Shown here: positions 1 through 12,101 of the stretch, in pieces
How positions within the stretch are numbered: the stretch's first letter is position 1
Layout: the number at the start of each line of letters is the position of its first letter
The notes under the pieces: generated by a model
The model's input: only the letters and a program-made list of their open reading frames with translations
Database searches by the model: none
Told to the model about the DNA's origin: nothing
Assembly (NCBI GenBank): GCA_030544235.1
Contig: CM060466.1
Span: 3,317,592-3,381,591, forward strand
DNA length: 64,000 nt
Direction: 5' to 3'
From: Lepturacanthus savala
Lineage: Eukaryota > Chordata > Actinopteri > Scombriformes > Trichiuridae
Program-made: the position numbers and the translations under genes

Positions 1-60
1 TTTCGCCTTTTCGGGGCTTTAAGGGCCTTTTCAGGGCTTTAAGGGCCTTTTCAGGGCTTT
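1..60. repeat. 20-bp tandem repeat cut by the left window edge
   Basis: Two exact copies of aagggccttttcagggcttt lie at 21-40 and 41-60, preceded by a diverged copy at 1-20. The array continues left of the window. It sits in the intron before window exon 1, about 85 bp from the acceptor. Confidence 0.85.
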
Positions 61-143
61 GATTTCGCCGAATATATTTTATCTAGTCTTCGTGTGATGA
101 AATTAAAAGTGGTGTGTGTGATTGTGTGGTTTCCCTGCTTCAG

Positions 144-299
144 GAGGACCAGCAGCCTTCTCTCCTGGTAACCTGAGCACCAGCAGCAGCGCCAGCAGCA
201 CCCTGGGCAGCCCCGACAACGACGAGTACATCCTCTCCTTCGAGACCATCGACAAAATGAGACGCGTGTCGTCGTATTCTTCGCTCAACTCCCTCATAG
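144..299 (+). CDS. rptor: rptor exon (window exon 1): segment with AMPK phosphosite
   Basis: Raptor is the scaffold subunit of mTORC1 that recruits substrates to the mTOR kinase. The exon starts after ttccctgcttcag in phase 1 (first full codon GGA at 146) and ends before gtaaaa after one base of a Gly codon. It encodes a Ser-rich stretch with LGSPDNDE, then ETIDKMRRVSSYSSLNSLI, which I recognise as the human raptor segment around residues 749-800. The codon at 272-274 (second Ser of VSS) matches human S792, the inhibitory AMPK site, with the basic residues and downstream Leu of the AMPK motif kept. The codon at 209-211 is the Ser of a Ser-Pro motif near human S771. The acceptor reads CAGGAG, so a one-residue tandem-acceptor variant is possible but weak. 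Earlier exons lie left of the window. Confidence 0.96.
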
Positions 300-1019
300 G
301 TAAAATAAAACAATCATTCTTCTTATTCAGCCTCAACAGAGCACCCTGAAATTCAAGCTGTTTGTCCAGGAATCACGAATTTCAGCCTAAAACCAGTTCA
401 TGCATGAATCAGCGACATCTTCAGGCACAATAAAAGTCATTATTTAGCTGGAAAATACCCAGTTTTTGCAGTGCTCCTCCAAAATAACGATGCTTAATGG
501 AATGTAGGTGTCGCTATTTCATGTTTCCATCACTAAATGTTGTATTTTTTAAGGTTCTACTCAGAAAATAGCACAATTATTGATTTCATCACCATAAAAG
601 ACAAGGCACTTTGGTTGGAATTGGAGTTATTAAACTCCAAACATCACAAAACGTATAAATTCAAATATCTCAAACATGATAGAAGCACAAATTCAACACT
701 AAAGACACTATTTTCATTCACATTTTGAGCTTCTTTCTAGTTTGGGGTTTAGAGGAAGGAGCGACTGATCTGCAGAGGAGAGAATGTTAGATTTACATTC
801 ATCAAGTGGCCAGAAACACAACCTCACATCATCGCTAATGTTGCTCTGCGTCTACGGCCAAGACGCTGATTAATGCTGCTATAAGAGACACGGCCGTAAT
901 TATCCATCATCACTTTTACTGTGAAACCCACAGACATAATAATTTAGAGGCTGAGTCATTTCTGAAGTGTGTGTGTGTTTAAAATATCATCTTGTTGTTC
1001 CTTGTATTTAATCTATTTA

Positions 1020-1290
1020 ATGCCAAAGTCTATGACTGGTGTTTTCTACAAAAATAGGAAATTAAAAAATAGTCTGTCTCTATAATAAACCAAAAAAAAA
1101 ACTGGGATAAATAGTTTTTTGTTGTATATGTGCAAACAGCAACTGTTAGTTGCCAGTAATTAAAATGCTATTTTCTGCAAAGGAGAATAGAAAATGGAAA
1201 AAAAAATAGATGCATAAGATGATTGTTAGTGACTCGACTGATATAATTATATGCATGAAAAAAAAATTGGTCAGTTTTCAGCATTTCAGC
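1020..1290. repeat. Dispersed AT-rich repeat, related copies at 45720-46215 and 61555-61690
   Basis: It shares segments such as gtctatgactg.tgtttt, gggataaatagt, attaaaatgct and tataattatatgcat with 45840-46200 in the same orientation. The 45.7-kb copy also shares atctgggtctta.atttgtgcag with 61570. The 46.2-kb copy ends in gggtttaaattggttaa. The family is not identified. Confidence 0.7.
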
Positions 1291-2546
1291 AAGAGTTTTC
1301 AAATACTGAGGTTAGCATTCTATATATAATAGACAATTTACTGGCAAATGAGTAATTATTAGGCTATAATGTATGACATAACATGTTAATGTGATGTTTA
1401 ATCGCATTATTTACTACTTATATCCATATAATATCCTGTTATTGATGGATAATTCATACTGTGACTTCCTCATTGTAGCCGAAGCTACATTTACAGCAGG
1501 TTACAGGTTAGCATCTGTTGCATCTGTAGGCTACTTCACCGTTTCTCTCATTCTCTTAGAATATTACATTTTTCAGCATTTCTCCTGTTTGCCAGCTCAT
1601 CCTCTGCCGCTCTCGCTGGTAGAAATGAAAACTTAGATTGATGATGCAGCGTCTGATTCATTCAAACGCTAAAAACAGAAGCTGCAACGTCACAATGCTG
1701 TTTACTTTCCCTTTCAGTGGGTCACATAAGGCCCATTGATGTCCTGATAATTAGCTGGGCTTCATGGATTTGGTTTATCAATATTTTTACTTGCTGAAAT
1801 GTCGCCTTAGGGGGAAAAAAAATACCAAGGTCATGACCTCAGTGTCGTTAATGGTGGCTACGGCCTTGAAACCCGTCCGACAGGTGCAGGGACGGAGGGG
1901 AAAGCTCCGGTCTAAGAATAGAACAAGTGTAAAAAAGGTTTGCAGATGTGTCAAGGAGCAGAGGACCAGACCCTGTGAGTGCTTTTCCTGGTTCTCAGTG
2001 ATCCTGACCCCCCTCCTCCTCCTCCTCCTCCTCCCCCTCCTCCTGCTGCTGCTGTCAGCTGACTGGCAGCCGCCTCCATGTGTCCCGACAGCCAGGAAAA
2101 CAATTAACTCACTCCTGCCTCCATATGAAAATTACACAGGGAAGGTGGAAGGAGGAGATTCCCTTTTTTTTCCTCCCCTCTCATTCTTTTCATGTTATTG
2201 TTGCATTTCGACAATGATCTCCGCCGCCGCCGCCCCGTCACATCCCAGCGTGTTCGCTCTTTCTCCGCACGCCACAGGCGGAGAATGAATCGAAATGGAA
2301 AAGGGAATGAGGGGAGAAATAAATTGAGCTCTGGAGAACGATGAATTTGACTTGGCATGAAAGTAGGTTCAGGTGCTGCAATGAAATTTCCTTTTTGGCC
2401 TGTTTTCTTTGATTTGTCGCTAAATGAATGCTGCCTTCTTTTTTTTTTAAGGTTCACCTGACTCTGCTCAGCCTCATATCTGTTCTCTGAGGAATAAACG
2501 GCACAATCCTTTACTTTAACACCAGCCACTGTGTAAATCTGGAGGG

Positions 2547-2561
2547 ACACACACACACACG

Positions 2562-2594
<33 letters not shown>

Positions 2595-2621
2595 CGAGAG
2601 AGAGAGAGAGAGAGAGAGAGA
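2547..2621. repeat. Compound microsatellite (CA)n-(TA)n-(GA)n
   Basis: A CA tract with one GCA interruption runs to 2579, followed by TA to 2594 and GA to 2621. It directly abuts the MITE fragment starting at 2629 and appears to have replaced that element's terminal inverted repeat. Confidence 0.95.
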
Positions 2622-2628
2622 AGGGTTG

Positions 2629-2884
2629 GAAATTTCCTTATTTTTGAAAGAAAAACAGTTTTTTTCAATGAAGATAACTTTAGGCTAATCATAAATCCAC
2701 TCTATACATCGCTAATGTGGTAAATGACTATTGTAGCTGCAAATGTCTGGTACACATAGATGTATAGAGGCCCATTTCCAGCAACTATCACTCCAGTGTT
2801 CTAATGGTAAGTGCTAATGTAATAAAGGCTAATGTCATAGAACTCATGGTGGTAAATAAAAGTGTGACTTTTCATTGAAAACCT
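2629..2884 (-). mobile_element. Truncated Tc1-like non-autonomous element (inverted copy of 11195-12101)
   Basis: The reverse complement of this stretch matches 11620-12065: shared blocks include cccatttccagcaactatca, gtgttctaatgg, ctgcaaatgtctgg and agtgtgacttttcat. The outer terminus (the gtttggggtca repeat) is missing and a microsatellite stands in its place. Assignment to Tc1/mariner derivatives rests on the termini of the longer copy. Confidence 0.75.
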
Positions 2885-3940
2885 CTACCCGCCATCTTGT
2901 GACCCAAACCCAAAAAGATCCAAAAAGTGCCTGTAACATGGCTGCTTAAAACTGTCCGTCTTGCTGTTGTACTTCCTGTTAGAGCGCCCTCTGGTGGCCG
3001 TTAATCTATAGATGCAATGTTGCATAGGCTGCAGGGTTCAAGAAGTAGACGCTTATACAGTATCATGGAAATAAAACGGAGATTCACAGTAAAATGTCGG
3101 GGTGGTTCCAAGTTACAACGCACTTCTGAATTTGCCGCTTCAGACATAAAGTATAAAAAAAATGCTTCAATTATTAAAAACAAACAACAGGAACAGTTAA
3201 AAAGTGGAAGTGGAAGTTCATGATGAGTAGAAAAATAAATAGTGGCTCTACAAGTGTTCATATTGAATGTCCAGTACTAAAATCCAGCTGTTGCAGCAGG
3301 AATATTTTTTGGGGATACAGGTATCACGGGACAATGAAGCATGAAAAACAAGCCAACAAACGGCCAGCACAGCTCTTTTATACTCTTTATCCTACCTATT
3401 TTTGTGTTTATTGGCAGGTTAAACGGTTTCCTAGCAGCTCGCGGACCGTTACCGCGACGTTCCCGTGTAAACGGGTTAAAGACGTCCTGGCCCCTCCCAG
3501 GCCCCTCCCCCCACTAACCTGTTCCTTCTCCGCCAGCAGAGTCTCAGTCTCCCAGCGCTTGTTTATAACTCCCACCTCGCTCCGTGCTGCATGTATAAAC
3601 GAGCAGGGCCGAGCCGATGAGTGATGCTGCTGGTAATATACAGGAGCATAAACAGCGGCTGAAGTACAGGCTCCAGCGGAGTGTCGGATTGAATTCCGTG
3701 TTGTGTTGACACTTACATTTCTGTTATCGCTTACAGTGCATTCAGGAAGAATTCAGGCCTCTTTGCTGGTTTCACGGTTTGCTCCTGTTGCAGCCTGATG
3801 CTAAAACCATCCACACAGTGATGTAACAAGTCCACACTAGTCTGACCAAGACAGTGGACTGAGACCCAGGTATTTAACCTCTGTGGGTGTGTTCACCAAA
3901 GGTCCTGTAAAAGTACCGGTTTCACTTGACCATTGTTGGA

Positions 3941-4550
3941 ATAACAGTCATTAGGGTCTGTGACCCCTGGAGAACAATAGTCGTTAAGGTCTTATGACCC
4001 CTGGAGAACAATAGTCGTAATGGTCTTATGACCCCTGGAGAACAGTAATCATTAGGGTCTTGTGACCCCTGGAGAACAATAGTCGTTAGGGTCTTGTGAC
4101 CCTTGGAGAGTAACATTCGTTAGGGTCTTGTGACCCCTGGAGAACAACAGTCATTAGGGTCTTGTGACCCCTGGAGTACAATAGTCGTTAAGGTCTTGTG
4201 ACCCCTGGAGTACAACAGTCGTTAGGGTCTTGTGACCCCTGGAGAACAATAGTCATTAGGGTCTTGTGAGCCCTGGAAAACAATAGTCGTTAGGGTCTTG
4301 TGACCCCTGGAGAACAACAGTCATTAGGCTCTTGTGACCCCTGGAGAACAACAGTCATTAGGCTCTTGTGACCCCTGGAGAACAATAGTCGTTAGGGTCT
4401 TGTGACCCCTGGAGAACAACAGTTTTTAGGGTCTTGTGACCCCAGGAGTACAACAGTCGTTAACGTCTTGTGACCCCTGGAGAACAACAGTCGTTAGGGT
4501 CTTATGACCCTGGAGAACCTCAATTGTCAGGGTCAGTTGTAACCCTGGTG
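3941..4550. repeat. 34-bp minisatellite, about 18 copies
   Basis: The unit reads approximately gtcgttagggtcttgtgacc followed by cctggagaacaaca, repeated head to tail with point differences and degrading at 4500-4550. There are no spacers, so it is not a CRISPR array. An open antisense frame (3922-4116) is a by-product of the repeat. Copy number is likely variable between individuals. Confidence 0.95.
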
Positions 4551-4900
4551 AGCGACGAAGGTTGAGAACCTCATCTGAGGTTGAAGTTGTTAATTCTCCT
4601 TGGTACAGATTAAAGGAACATTATAGATGGAAAATAGATGGTGTCACCCATGTTATGAGATGTTTTTTCCAACTTTGACATAGCTGGCTCCTTTTACTTT
4701 CAATCCATCTGTCCAGAACCTTGACATTGCTGTCTTCAGAGGGATGTGCCTTTAGATTTGAATAGACAGCTGAGACTGGACCTGAGGAGTCTGCCCTTCT
4801 GTGCTGGGCCATGTGTTTGTATAAAGGTTGTTTAGTTTCATGAAGTCCTTGCTTCCTAGCCATTCCTTTCAGTCAGTACTTTGTTGAAGCATGCATTAAA

Positions 4901-5317
4901 AGCATACTGACCAAAGTTTGAGGTTGATACGATAAAATCTGTTGGAGTTTGTTCAAATACGAGGTGTGGAAATGGCCAAAAAACACTTTTTGCAAAACTT
5001 TAATTCCAGATGGCCAACCTGTTGCGATTTTGCCATAATGTTAAGAGCCTTATTGTAGTGTATTGGCTTGATAAAGGCGTAAATTCATTATGATCACACA
5101 AACTAACTCCTCTTTCAAGGTGGTGGTACAGAACCACGTAAGTGCGACCATGCAGGAGATTTATGCATGTACGTAATTTGATGCGTCTGCCAAATTTTGT
5201 GAGTTTTGGGGATATAGGCCGTTAAAAAGCCAAATTATTTTGACTAAGAATAATAAGAATAATCACTAGGGTTTCATTAGGGCCTTTGATGCTTGTAGTC
5301 GCAGCTCAGGCCCTAAA
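4901..5317. repeat. Teleost dispersed repeat (ends in cgcagctcaggccctaa)
   Basis: The text (accaaagtttgaggttgata, gccaaattttgtgagttttg, and the end tagtcgcagctcaggcccta) matches a repeat I recognise from many fish genomes. A partly related stretch starting atagctgcaagcagcaatta lies at 35593-35850. Class unknown; no coding capacity. Confidence 0.7.
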
Positions 5318-6710
5318 TAAATAATCACTCAAATTAGTCATTTGATTCAAGATGGCCGACTTCCTGTTGGTCCAAGAGACTTTTTGGTGCGTTTTGACAT
5401 GTTGAACATGTGGAAGTTTCTCCACACAGGATCTTTGGAGCGTGAGTGACCATCAGGATGTTGGCCCCCTCTCTCACTATGGCTCATCTCTGCTAAGTTT
5501 GGTCCCACCAGCCAACAGGAAGAGACCTGATTCTTTCAAAATGAATAATCATGGAGCCACTGAGCTGTCTGGAACCGTCGGTGCAGCAGAAATGTGTTTG
5601 TAGCCTCCTCAGTCCTGAGTCTCCACACAGTTTTTGTCTCTAAACTCTGCAGGCAGCTCCTTCCGCCTCATGACTTGTTTTTCACTCCGATCTGCATTGT
5701 CAGCTGTGCGACGGTATATAAAAATGGAAATGGGGAAATAATGAATTTAAAGAATTTCAGCATGAGGCTGCACCCTAACACAATCTCACCAAAAAAGCGA
5801 ATATTTTCTGAATGCACGGTACATTCAGTTATGAAACTCAGCTGAGACGTCGCTTGTCATTTTTAACTTTTTAGTTCACTCATTTGCTTCTGTCTCTCGT
5901 TTGGTTTGAAGTTGCTTCCCCAGGACCCTCGGGAGCTGGTTTTTCATCTCACCTGAAAACGCATTAGCTTGTTTTTCTCCTGCTGGCACGCAGCATGCTC
6001 TCTCTGTTTGATCACATCCATATTTGAACGCTGCAAATCAAACTAGAGCAAATGCAGAGGTAAAGGGCCTGCGTGTGTCATAGCTGAACAGTTTTAAACA
6101 AATAAATGCTAAACAGTAAAGGAGAGGTTAGGGCAACACAACTGTGTGGGAGTTGGGATACAGCTGCAGTTGTGATTTATTGATTTTTCGTGGTTACTCT
6201 TCGCCCTCTCACTATGATTTGCGTTAATAAATTCTACTATAACTGTAACAGCAGTTAGAGGCCACAGTCTGTGCGGATGGATAAAAGTTGAGGTTCAAAG
6301 TTAGTTTTTGTTTGTGATGAAGTAAAAGTACAAAATGTAAAATGTGATTGGTCCGGTTGAGGTTGTCTTGGCAATATGCTCGACTGACAAAGCTAACATG
6401 CTAATATTTGGCAATACCTTTAAAATCAGTGTTGTGTGTTAGCAGGCCAACATTGACCAATTAGTCCTAAATCCAGTCCAGACAAAGGAATTCTCATATG
6501 TCTTCGAGGGGTGATTGAATACCAACGGCAGTTGTTGCAGACCAAAATGTCCATTTGAACCAAAGGCACTTAGTTTGGGTCATTTTCATTGATGTGAAAG
6601 CGTAGACGGAGAACTCCAAAAGACACGGTGTGGTTGCTTTAATAGCAATGAAAACTCAGCTGGTTCTTCAGTGGAATTAAAAAACACATTAGGAAAGCGC
6701 TCTGAGAATG

Positions 6711-6980
6711 CCAAGCTATGCAGGTGCAAGATATCACCACCAGGTTTAACACGTATGTCCATTTACCACAATGTTACCGAAGACAAAAGTGATGCAGAAA
6801 CCAGGATTTCCTCCGGATCATTACCAAAATTTAATCATCTGTTTATGGTACCGTTGCCTACATTTCCTAAAAATTTGAAGAAAATCCAGCTGAAACTTTT
6901 TGAGTTATCTTGCTAACAGACAGACAGACAGACAGACAAAGAGATGCTGGCTAAAACACCACCTCCTTGGTGGAGGTAAC
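6711..6980. repeat. Dispersed repeat with (GACA)n and hairpin end; second copy at 36691-36880
   Basis: Shared with 36691-36880 in the same orientation: agctatgcaggtgcaagata, tcaccaccagg, actttttgag.tat.ttgctaac, and the self-complementary cctccttggtggagg at the 3' end. This copy has a (GACA)n expansion at about 6917-6938. The family is not identified. Confidence 0.8.
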
Positions 6981-9900
6981 AAATGGCTGCTCCTCTGGTT
7001 TAACTCTTCCAATGCTCAACAAACAGTTGTTGAGAAACCTCATTTAAAACATCTTGTTCCTAAAGCTTCAATGAGCTTCAATGTGCAGAATTAGACTCTA
7101 GAAGTTGATTTAACCTTCATTTAGTTGCTTTGAGCTCATTTAAAATCTATTTTTAAAGGGACACAATTAGTTTAATTTCACCTTTAAACTTAAAGCTTCC
7201 ATATCTCAAAAAAAAACAAGACTTTACAGTGAAGCAGGAGATTTCTTGTGTCAAACAGTTCAAATATCGACATGAAATAGATTTGCATAAGCAGATTCTG
7301 GATTTTTAATGCAAGAGAAGGGAATAAATGTAATTTTAAGGATTATAACAAGTTTCCAGCATTTCTTAAGGTACTTTATTGTAAAGCAAACCATTCTGGC
7401 TCTAAGTTTTGATATAAATGCCAAATAAAGGCGTCTGCAGGTTGCACCAAGCCGAACTCAGACATTCCCAGGATCCACGTTGACATTTATATTCTGTCGC
7501 ATCAAAGGTTCAGATTCATGTCTGCCTGTGTCGGCGAATCCGAGGCGCTCTCACATTTAAAGAGCAGCACATACATGATTTGCTGCTGCTTACTCTGCTC
7601 GCAGCTCCTTGTGAAATCTATTTAAAAATCTGCTTCACGGAGGGTTTTCTCCCCCTGCTTTCAAACGTTCTGATGCCTCAAAAATAAAAAAAATGGCTAT
7701 GCAGCGTTCAAAGTGCTTAATGTCGTCCGACAGAATTGAGGAGACCGAAAAGGTGTGACGCAGTGGTTCATTTAGCCGACGGTCTTTTATCGTAAGTCTC
7801 GGAGTGACCGGTCTGCAGCCAGTGAATAAATTTCCGCCGCCATATTCCCCGGTGTGGAGTCATCAAGGCCTAGTGCTGGTAATTTGTGTGCAGCCGTGAT
7901 GCAGCCGGCAGTTAAACAGGAGAGAAGCCGTGTTTCGCATCCATCAGCGGCCTGTTTACCGAAGCAGCTAGCGTGCTGGCTAACCGTCGCTAATCACATC
8001 CTGCCCCTCAGGCTACAGCCTAATCACCTGTTTAACTCCCTCGCTCACTTCCTCTACCTTCTCCCTATCATTTCATCTCTTTTCCCTTTAGCTCCTTGTT
8101 CTTCTTTTTTTGAATACGCTCCTCACTTTTTCCACCTTCATCCCTGTTCAGTCGTTCCCTGGTTCCCCCCCCTCGCTCCGACCCTTCCTCTCCTTTCTCC
8201 TCCTCCTCCTTTCTTGGGATCGTCTCACATCTATGAAGTGAGGGACCTTTTGAACGGCTCCTGAAGCTCCCCGGAGATCAGCCCGAGCAGTAGGAGTCAT
8301 TACTTCAGTCGCTCCCTCACTTCTCTGCAGCAGCCTCAGAGTTCAGCCTTTGTGCCTCATGCCTCAGAAAAAAAAAAGTTGGGAAAGGAAGCAGCGACGC
8401 TGGGAGATTAAGAGCGATCGTCCTCAGAGGTCAAGTTTATAGGATCACTAGCTTGGTTGAGAGGATGAGAAGGATAGACGGGGTGAAAGTAGGGGTTAAG
8501 TAAAAAAAAAAACAGCAATGGTTTGGAGGTTATTACCGCTCAGTGTCCCCATGGCGACACAGGGAGGTAGGAACTCGATTGATTGGAGCTGACACACACA
8601 AAGTAGAAGAAGTAGAAAAGGCAGATGCAGAGGTAAAGTGCTAAAGCGAGGGGGGGGAAAAAAAGTCCATGAATGAGGGATGAGGGTGAGAGAAGAGAGG
8701 AGGAGGCACAACAAACAATCTCAACGACACTTCAGGAAGCATCTCTGGAGGACAAAAACGACGGGAGACGAGCGAAGAAGCAGACGAGCGAAGAGGAAAC
8801 GTGAGCGTACAAAAAAAAACGACAAGTTCAAAGGACGATAAACAAACCTGAAGAGGGGAAATTGTGAAAGTTGTCAACCTTTCTCTACAAAGACAATGCG
8901 GGAGATAAGAGCAGTGACAGAGGAACAAAACACCTGACAGGAGGAGACGCCGCCGCTCGTATTCGCAACAGCAGCCACCGCTGAGAACAATGAGGCTGCC
9001 GCAGATAAGAAGCGTGCGTTGATTAATGATGTATAATATCTAACGCTGGCTGTCATTCTGCCACCGCTACACATCCAGGGGAAATTGACTGGGGCGGTTA
9101 GCGTGATGCTAATGAGAGGATTGTGCACTTAGCTGCGGTTTGACAATGAACTCTGATGAGTCATGCCAGATAGAGCCGTGTGTGATCTAGTGAGTTTGAG
9201 TTCGTCTGAGGTCTACTTCACACCTTAACCATGCAGAAGTTTCAAATGCCCATATTAGTTTTAGTCATGTTTATTCAACTTGTATTCCTCTTTGTTTTGT
9301 CACTTTTTAGTCAATGAAAAGTCCTTTTAGTCAAGTACTTTTAGCCAATAGTCTTTCTTTAGTCTTCGAAGACAGGTTGATAGTAATGTTAATCAAAATG
9401 AATCCAGTCAGGTAGTTTAAACAATAGGAATTATCGTTAGGAACCTTTGTTTAGTTCAATGTGACACAGGGACGTGTTTTGAAGTGACACCACCGGAGCT
9501 GAATGTTCCCTACACGCTAAAAGTTTAATAAAGTGTGTAACCCAGCAGGTTAAAACAGTAGCAGAGAGTATCTTCTGGTGGTGAAGGAACAGACTTCGCC
9601 GCATTTAGTGCCGACAGCACTGATGGATGCCACTGGTGGATTATCTGAGGAAATAAACTCAAGTCTGTTTAAAGGCCCATTCATACTCTACTTAAGATGC
9701 ATATGGATACCTGTTGGAGTGTTTATCCATTCATTTTATCTGTACTGTGACACAAAAGTGAGAAGCTCACAATTCTTGAAGGGGGCGCTGTTGAGTTTCT
9801 AGTCCGAAATGTGCAGCAAAGTCACAAAGATTATCTATCAGGGCTTTAAACAGGGAGCAATGTGGAGCTTTACCACAATTATCCTTATATTTACAATAAG

Positions 9901-10299
9901 CAGCGATACCCAAATAATTAGATCAGGAGGTTTTTACTATGACAGGAGAGTAATAAAAAGCAAATTGACCGCAATTAGAGAGCGATCCATCATTAATTTC
10001 CAACATTGGCACCAGCAAACTTCAAAATTCCCCAGCAAACAGCTGTGTGAGGTTAAGTGACCTTAGGTCCTTGCAAAGTACCTGCAATAATAACATCTCC
10101 TATTATTGGTGCCCAGCACTGCCACCTAGTGGAAATGTTGTGTGTTGCATAAAAGACAGGTATTACCGGATAAAACGTATGAATATGGCACATGAAACAA
10201 CGTATGAATGAGGACGAGGACATTGTGAAAGTGACTAAAAACTGGGTTGTTGTTTTTGCAGAAATAAACATGCTTATGTCCTTTGTGCCTCTGTTCCAG

Positions 10300-10418
10300 G
10301 TGTGTCCTTCAACAGCGTTTACACTCAGATCTGGCGAGTGCTGCTCCACCTCGCTGCCGACCCTTTTCCCGAAGTGTCCGATCTGGCCATGAAGGTCCTG
10401 AACAGCATCGCCTACAAG
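10300..10418 (+). CDS. rptor: rptor exon (window exon 2): last helical HEAT/armadillo repeat
   Basis: The exon follows ctgttccag in phase 1 and ends cleanly on a Lys codon before gttcgt (phase 0). It encodes VSFNSVYTQIWRVLLHLAAD, then PFPEVSDLAMKVLNSIAYK, which is almost identical to the human raptor helical repeat ending near residue 840. The alternation of hydrophobic and polar residues (IWRVLLHLAA, VSDLAMKVLNSIA) is that of a paired-helix HEAT/armadillo repeat; this solenoid packs against mTOR in the complex. Its 39 full codons contain no Cys and no insertion relative to human. The intron before it is exactly 10,000 bp by my junctions and the one after it is 9,738 bp. Recognition rests on the near-identical protein and on both junctions being in phase. 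Confidence 0.97.
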
Positions 10419-11194
10419 GTTCGTCACTTCCTCGTTTCCTGATATCGCTGCATTGTGCACGAATGTTTCTCAGGAAGAGACTTGAGGGTTTTTTTTAGTG
10501 TTATAAGTCATTTGGAAGATGAGTATGGCCTGATTCCCTGCAGTGTGATGTAATGTGGGTGCTGTAATTGACTTTTTGTCTCAGTAGCCGTATGTCTGCA
10601 TAAAAAAAACCACTGACATACGATGATAAGACCAGTTCCCAGCTCGCCGCCCCTCCCTCCCGCTGTCCCTGTCCTCCTACAGACACCCATTACTTTTGTG
10701 CAAATGCAATTAAGCGGCAATGACTCCCTAAAGGCTCCGGCAGAGAAAAAGAGGCAGCCCGTAACTTACCGAGCCGTAATAACCTGGTCGTCCGCCGCCC
10801 GTCCCGACCCCGGGGCCACGTTTCCTACCACCAACACCAATTGTCCCCTCAGTTACCTTCAGACGAGCAGCGTCTCAGACGGAGACTCCCCGCCGGGCGG
10901 CAATAAAAAAACATCCAGACTTGATTTACAGCGTAATGTGATAGACTCTTCTCTTCCAGCAGCTCATGCACTGCGCTGAAACACGCGGCTGCAGAGCTGG
11001 TTAAGGTGCACCTGTGGGCCCGAGCTCACCTGAGCAAACACTAGTGTCATAGTTATTTTAAAAAATAGCCGAAACTTATGGGAACAAGCACAATAATCCA
11101 GAGGAAGAAACTGAAACGGAAATAGACGCATTGAAACCCACCACATCATCTTTAGGCCTAATGACATGAAAAATACATTTTCTCCCTTCAACGT

Positions 11195-12101
11195 TACAGT
11201 ACTTTTTTCACTACTATGCAAAAGTTTGGGGTCATCCAGACAATTTAGTGTTTTCCATGATGGATACAGTTGGATTGCAGCAATAAAACCTGATATAAAT
11301 CAGTGTAATAGATGATTCGTTACACCCCTAATAAATGTAAGTTTTCTTATACCTACAATACTGTTGAAAAGTTTGGGGTCACACTTTTCTTCACCACCAT
11401 GAGTTTTAAAATGAATAGAAAATATAGTCAAGACATTGACAAGGTTAGAAGAAGCAAGAAGAGGCAAGAAGAAGGCAACTGGTGTATGGTGCAAACATCG
11501 GAATAACCAAAGAGGAAATCAGGGATCCAACGATTCCACTTTTATTTTCCAAAACTAGTGCTGTACAAGTAGCTGCATTCACACTATCGGTCAAAAGTTT
11601 GGGGTCAGGCAGCCAATTTTGTGTTTTCCATGAAAAGTCACACTTTTATTCACCACCATGAGTTGTAAAATGGAAAGAAAATAGAGTCAAGACATTGTCA
11701 AGGTTAGAAATAATCATTTGTATTTGAAATAATCATTTTCAATCCATTTCAGTCAAAGGAAGGTCAGTTTTCTAGCTTCTCTAAGCAGCTAAACTGTTTC
11801 CAGCTGTGCTAACATGTTAGCATCAAGGGTTTTCTAATCATCCATTAACCTTCTGATCAATGATCAAACACATTGATCCATTAGAACACTGGACTGATAG
11901 TTGCTGGAAATGGGCCTCTATACACCTATGTAGATATTGATGCACCAAAAACCAGACATTTGCAGCTAGAATAGTCACATTAGCAACATATAGAGTGGAT
12001 TTCTGATTAGTTTAAAGTTATCTCCATTGAAAAAAACAGTGCTTTCTTTAAAAAATACAGAAATTTCTCAGTGACCCCAAACTTTTGAACGGTATTGTAC
12101 A
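11195..12101. mobile_element. Tc1-like non-autonomous composite
   Basis: The left end carries caaaagtttggggtca and the right end is its inverse (tgaccccaaacttttgaacg, then gtattgtac). The same terminal motif occurs again inside at about 11366-11381 and 11591-11606 with tandem flanks (tcaccaccatgagtt, gtcaagacattg, aaggttagaa), so at least three element ends are stacked. No transposase frame survives. Confidence 0.75.

Larger units (their letters stand above)
300..10299 (+). other. rptor intron 1 (10,000 bp)
   Basis: GT-AG intron (gtaaaa...ttccag). It holds a dispersed repeat at 1020-1290, a pyrimidine-rich patch with CCT/CTG and CCG runs (2005-2060, 2220-2240), a compound microsatellite (2547-2621), an inverted Tc1-like MITE fragment (2629-2884), a 34-bp minisatellite (3941-4550) and two teleost dispersed repeats (4901-5317, 6711-6980). 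Unique sequence with mixed composition lies at 5560-6080, 7420-8300 and 8660-9200; these are the best places to look for conserved regulatory DNA. I see no coding sequence. Confidence 0.9.

Noticed and set aside
103..336. Antisense frame over window exon 1
   Set aside because: Shadow of the rptor coding exon on the opposite strand.
1764..2288. 174-codon + frame with Leu-rich stretch
   Set aside because: The Leu run is a CTC/CTG simple repeat and the rest has no similarity I recognise; intronic.
3941..4550. CRISPR-like regularity of a 34-bp repeat
   Set aside because: Units are head to tail with no spacers, and the host is clearly a vertebrate gene.
300..10299. Intron 1 length of exactly 10,000 bp
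   Set aside because: A coincidence of junction positions; no biological meaning seen.
10623..10979. 118-codon frame just after exon 2
   Set aside because: GC-rich intronic block; no good splice sites join it to rptor in frame, and exon 2 to 3 protein continuity matches human without it.
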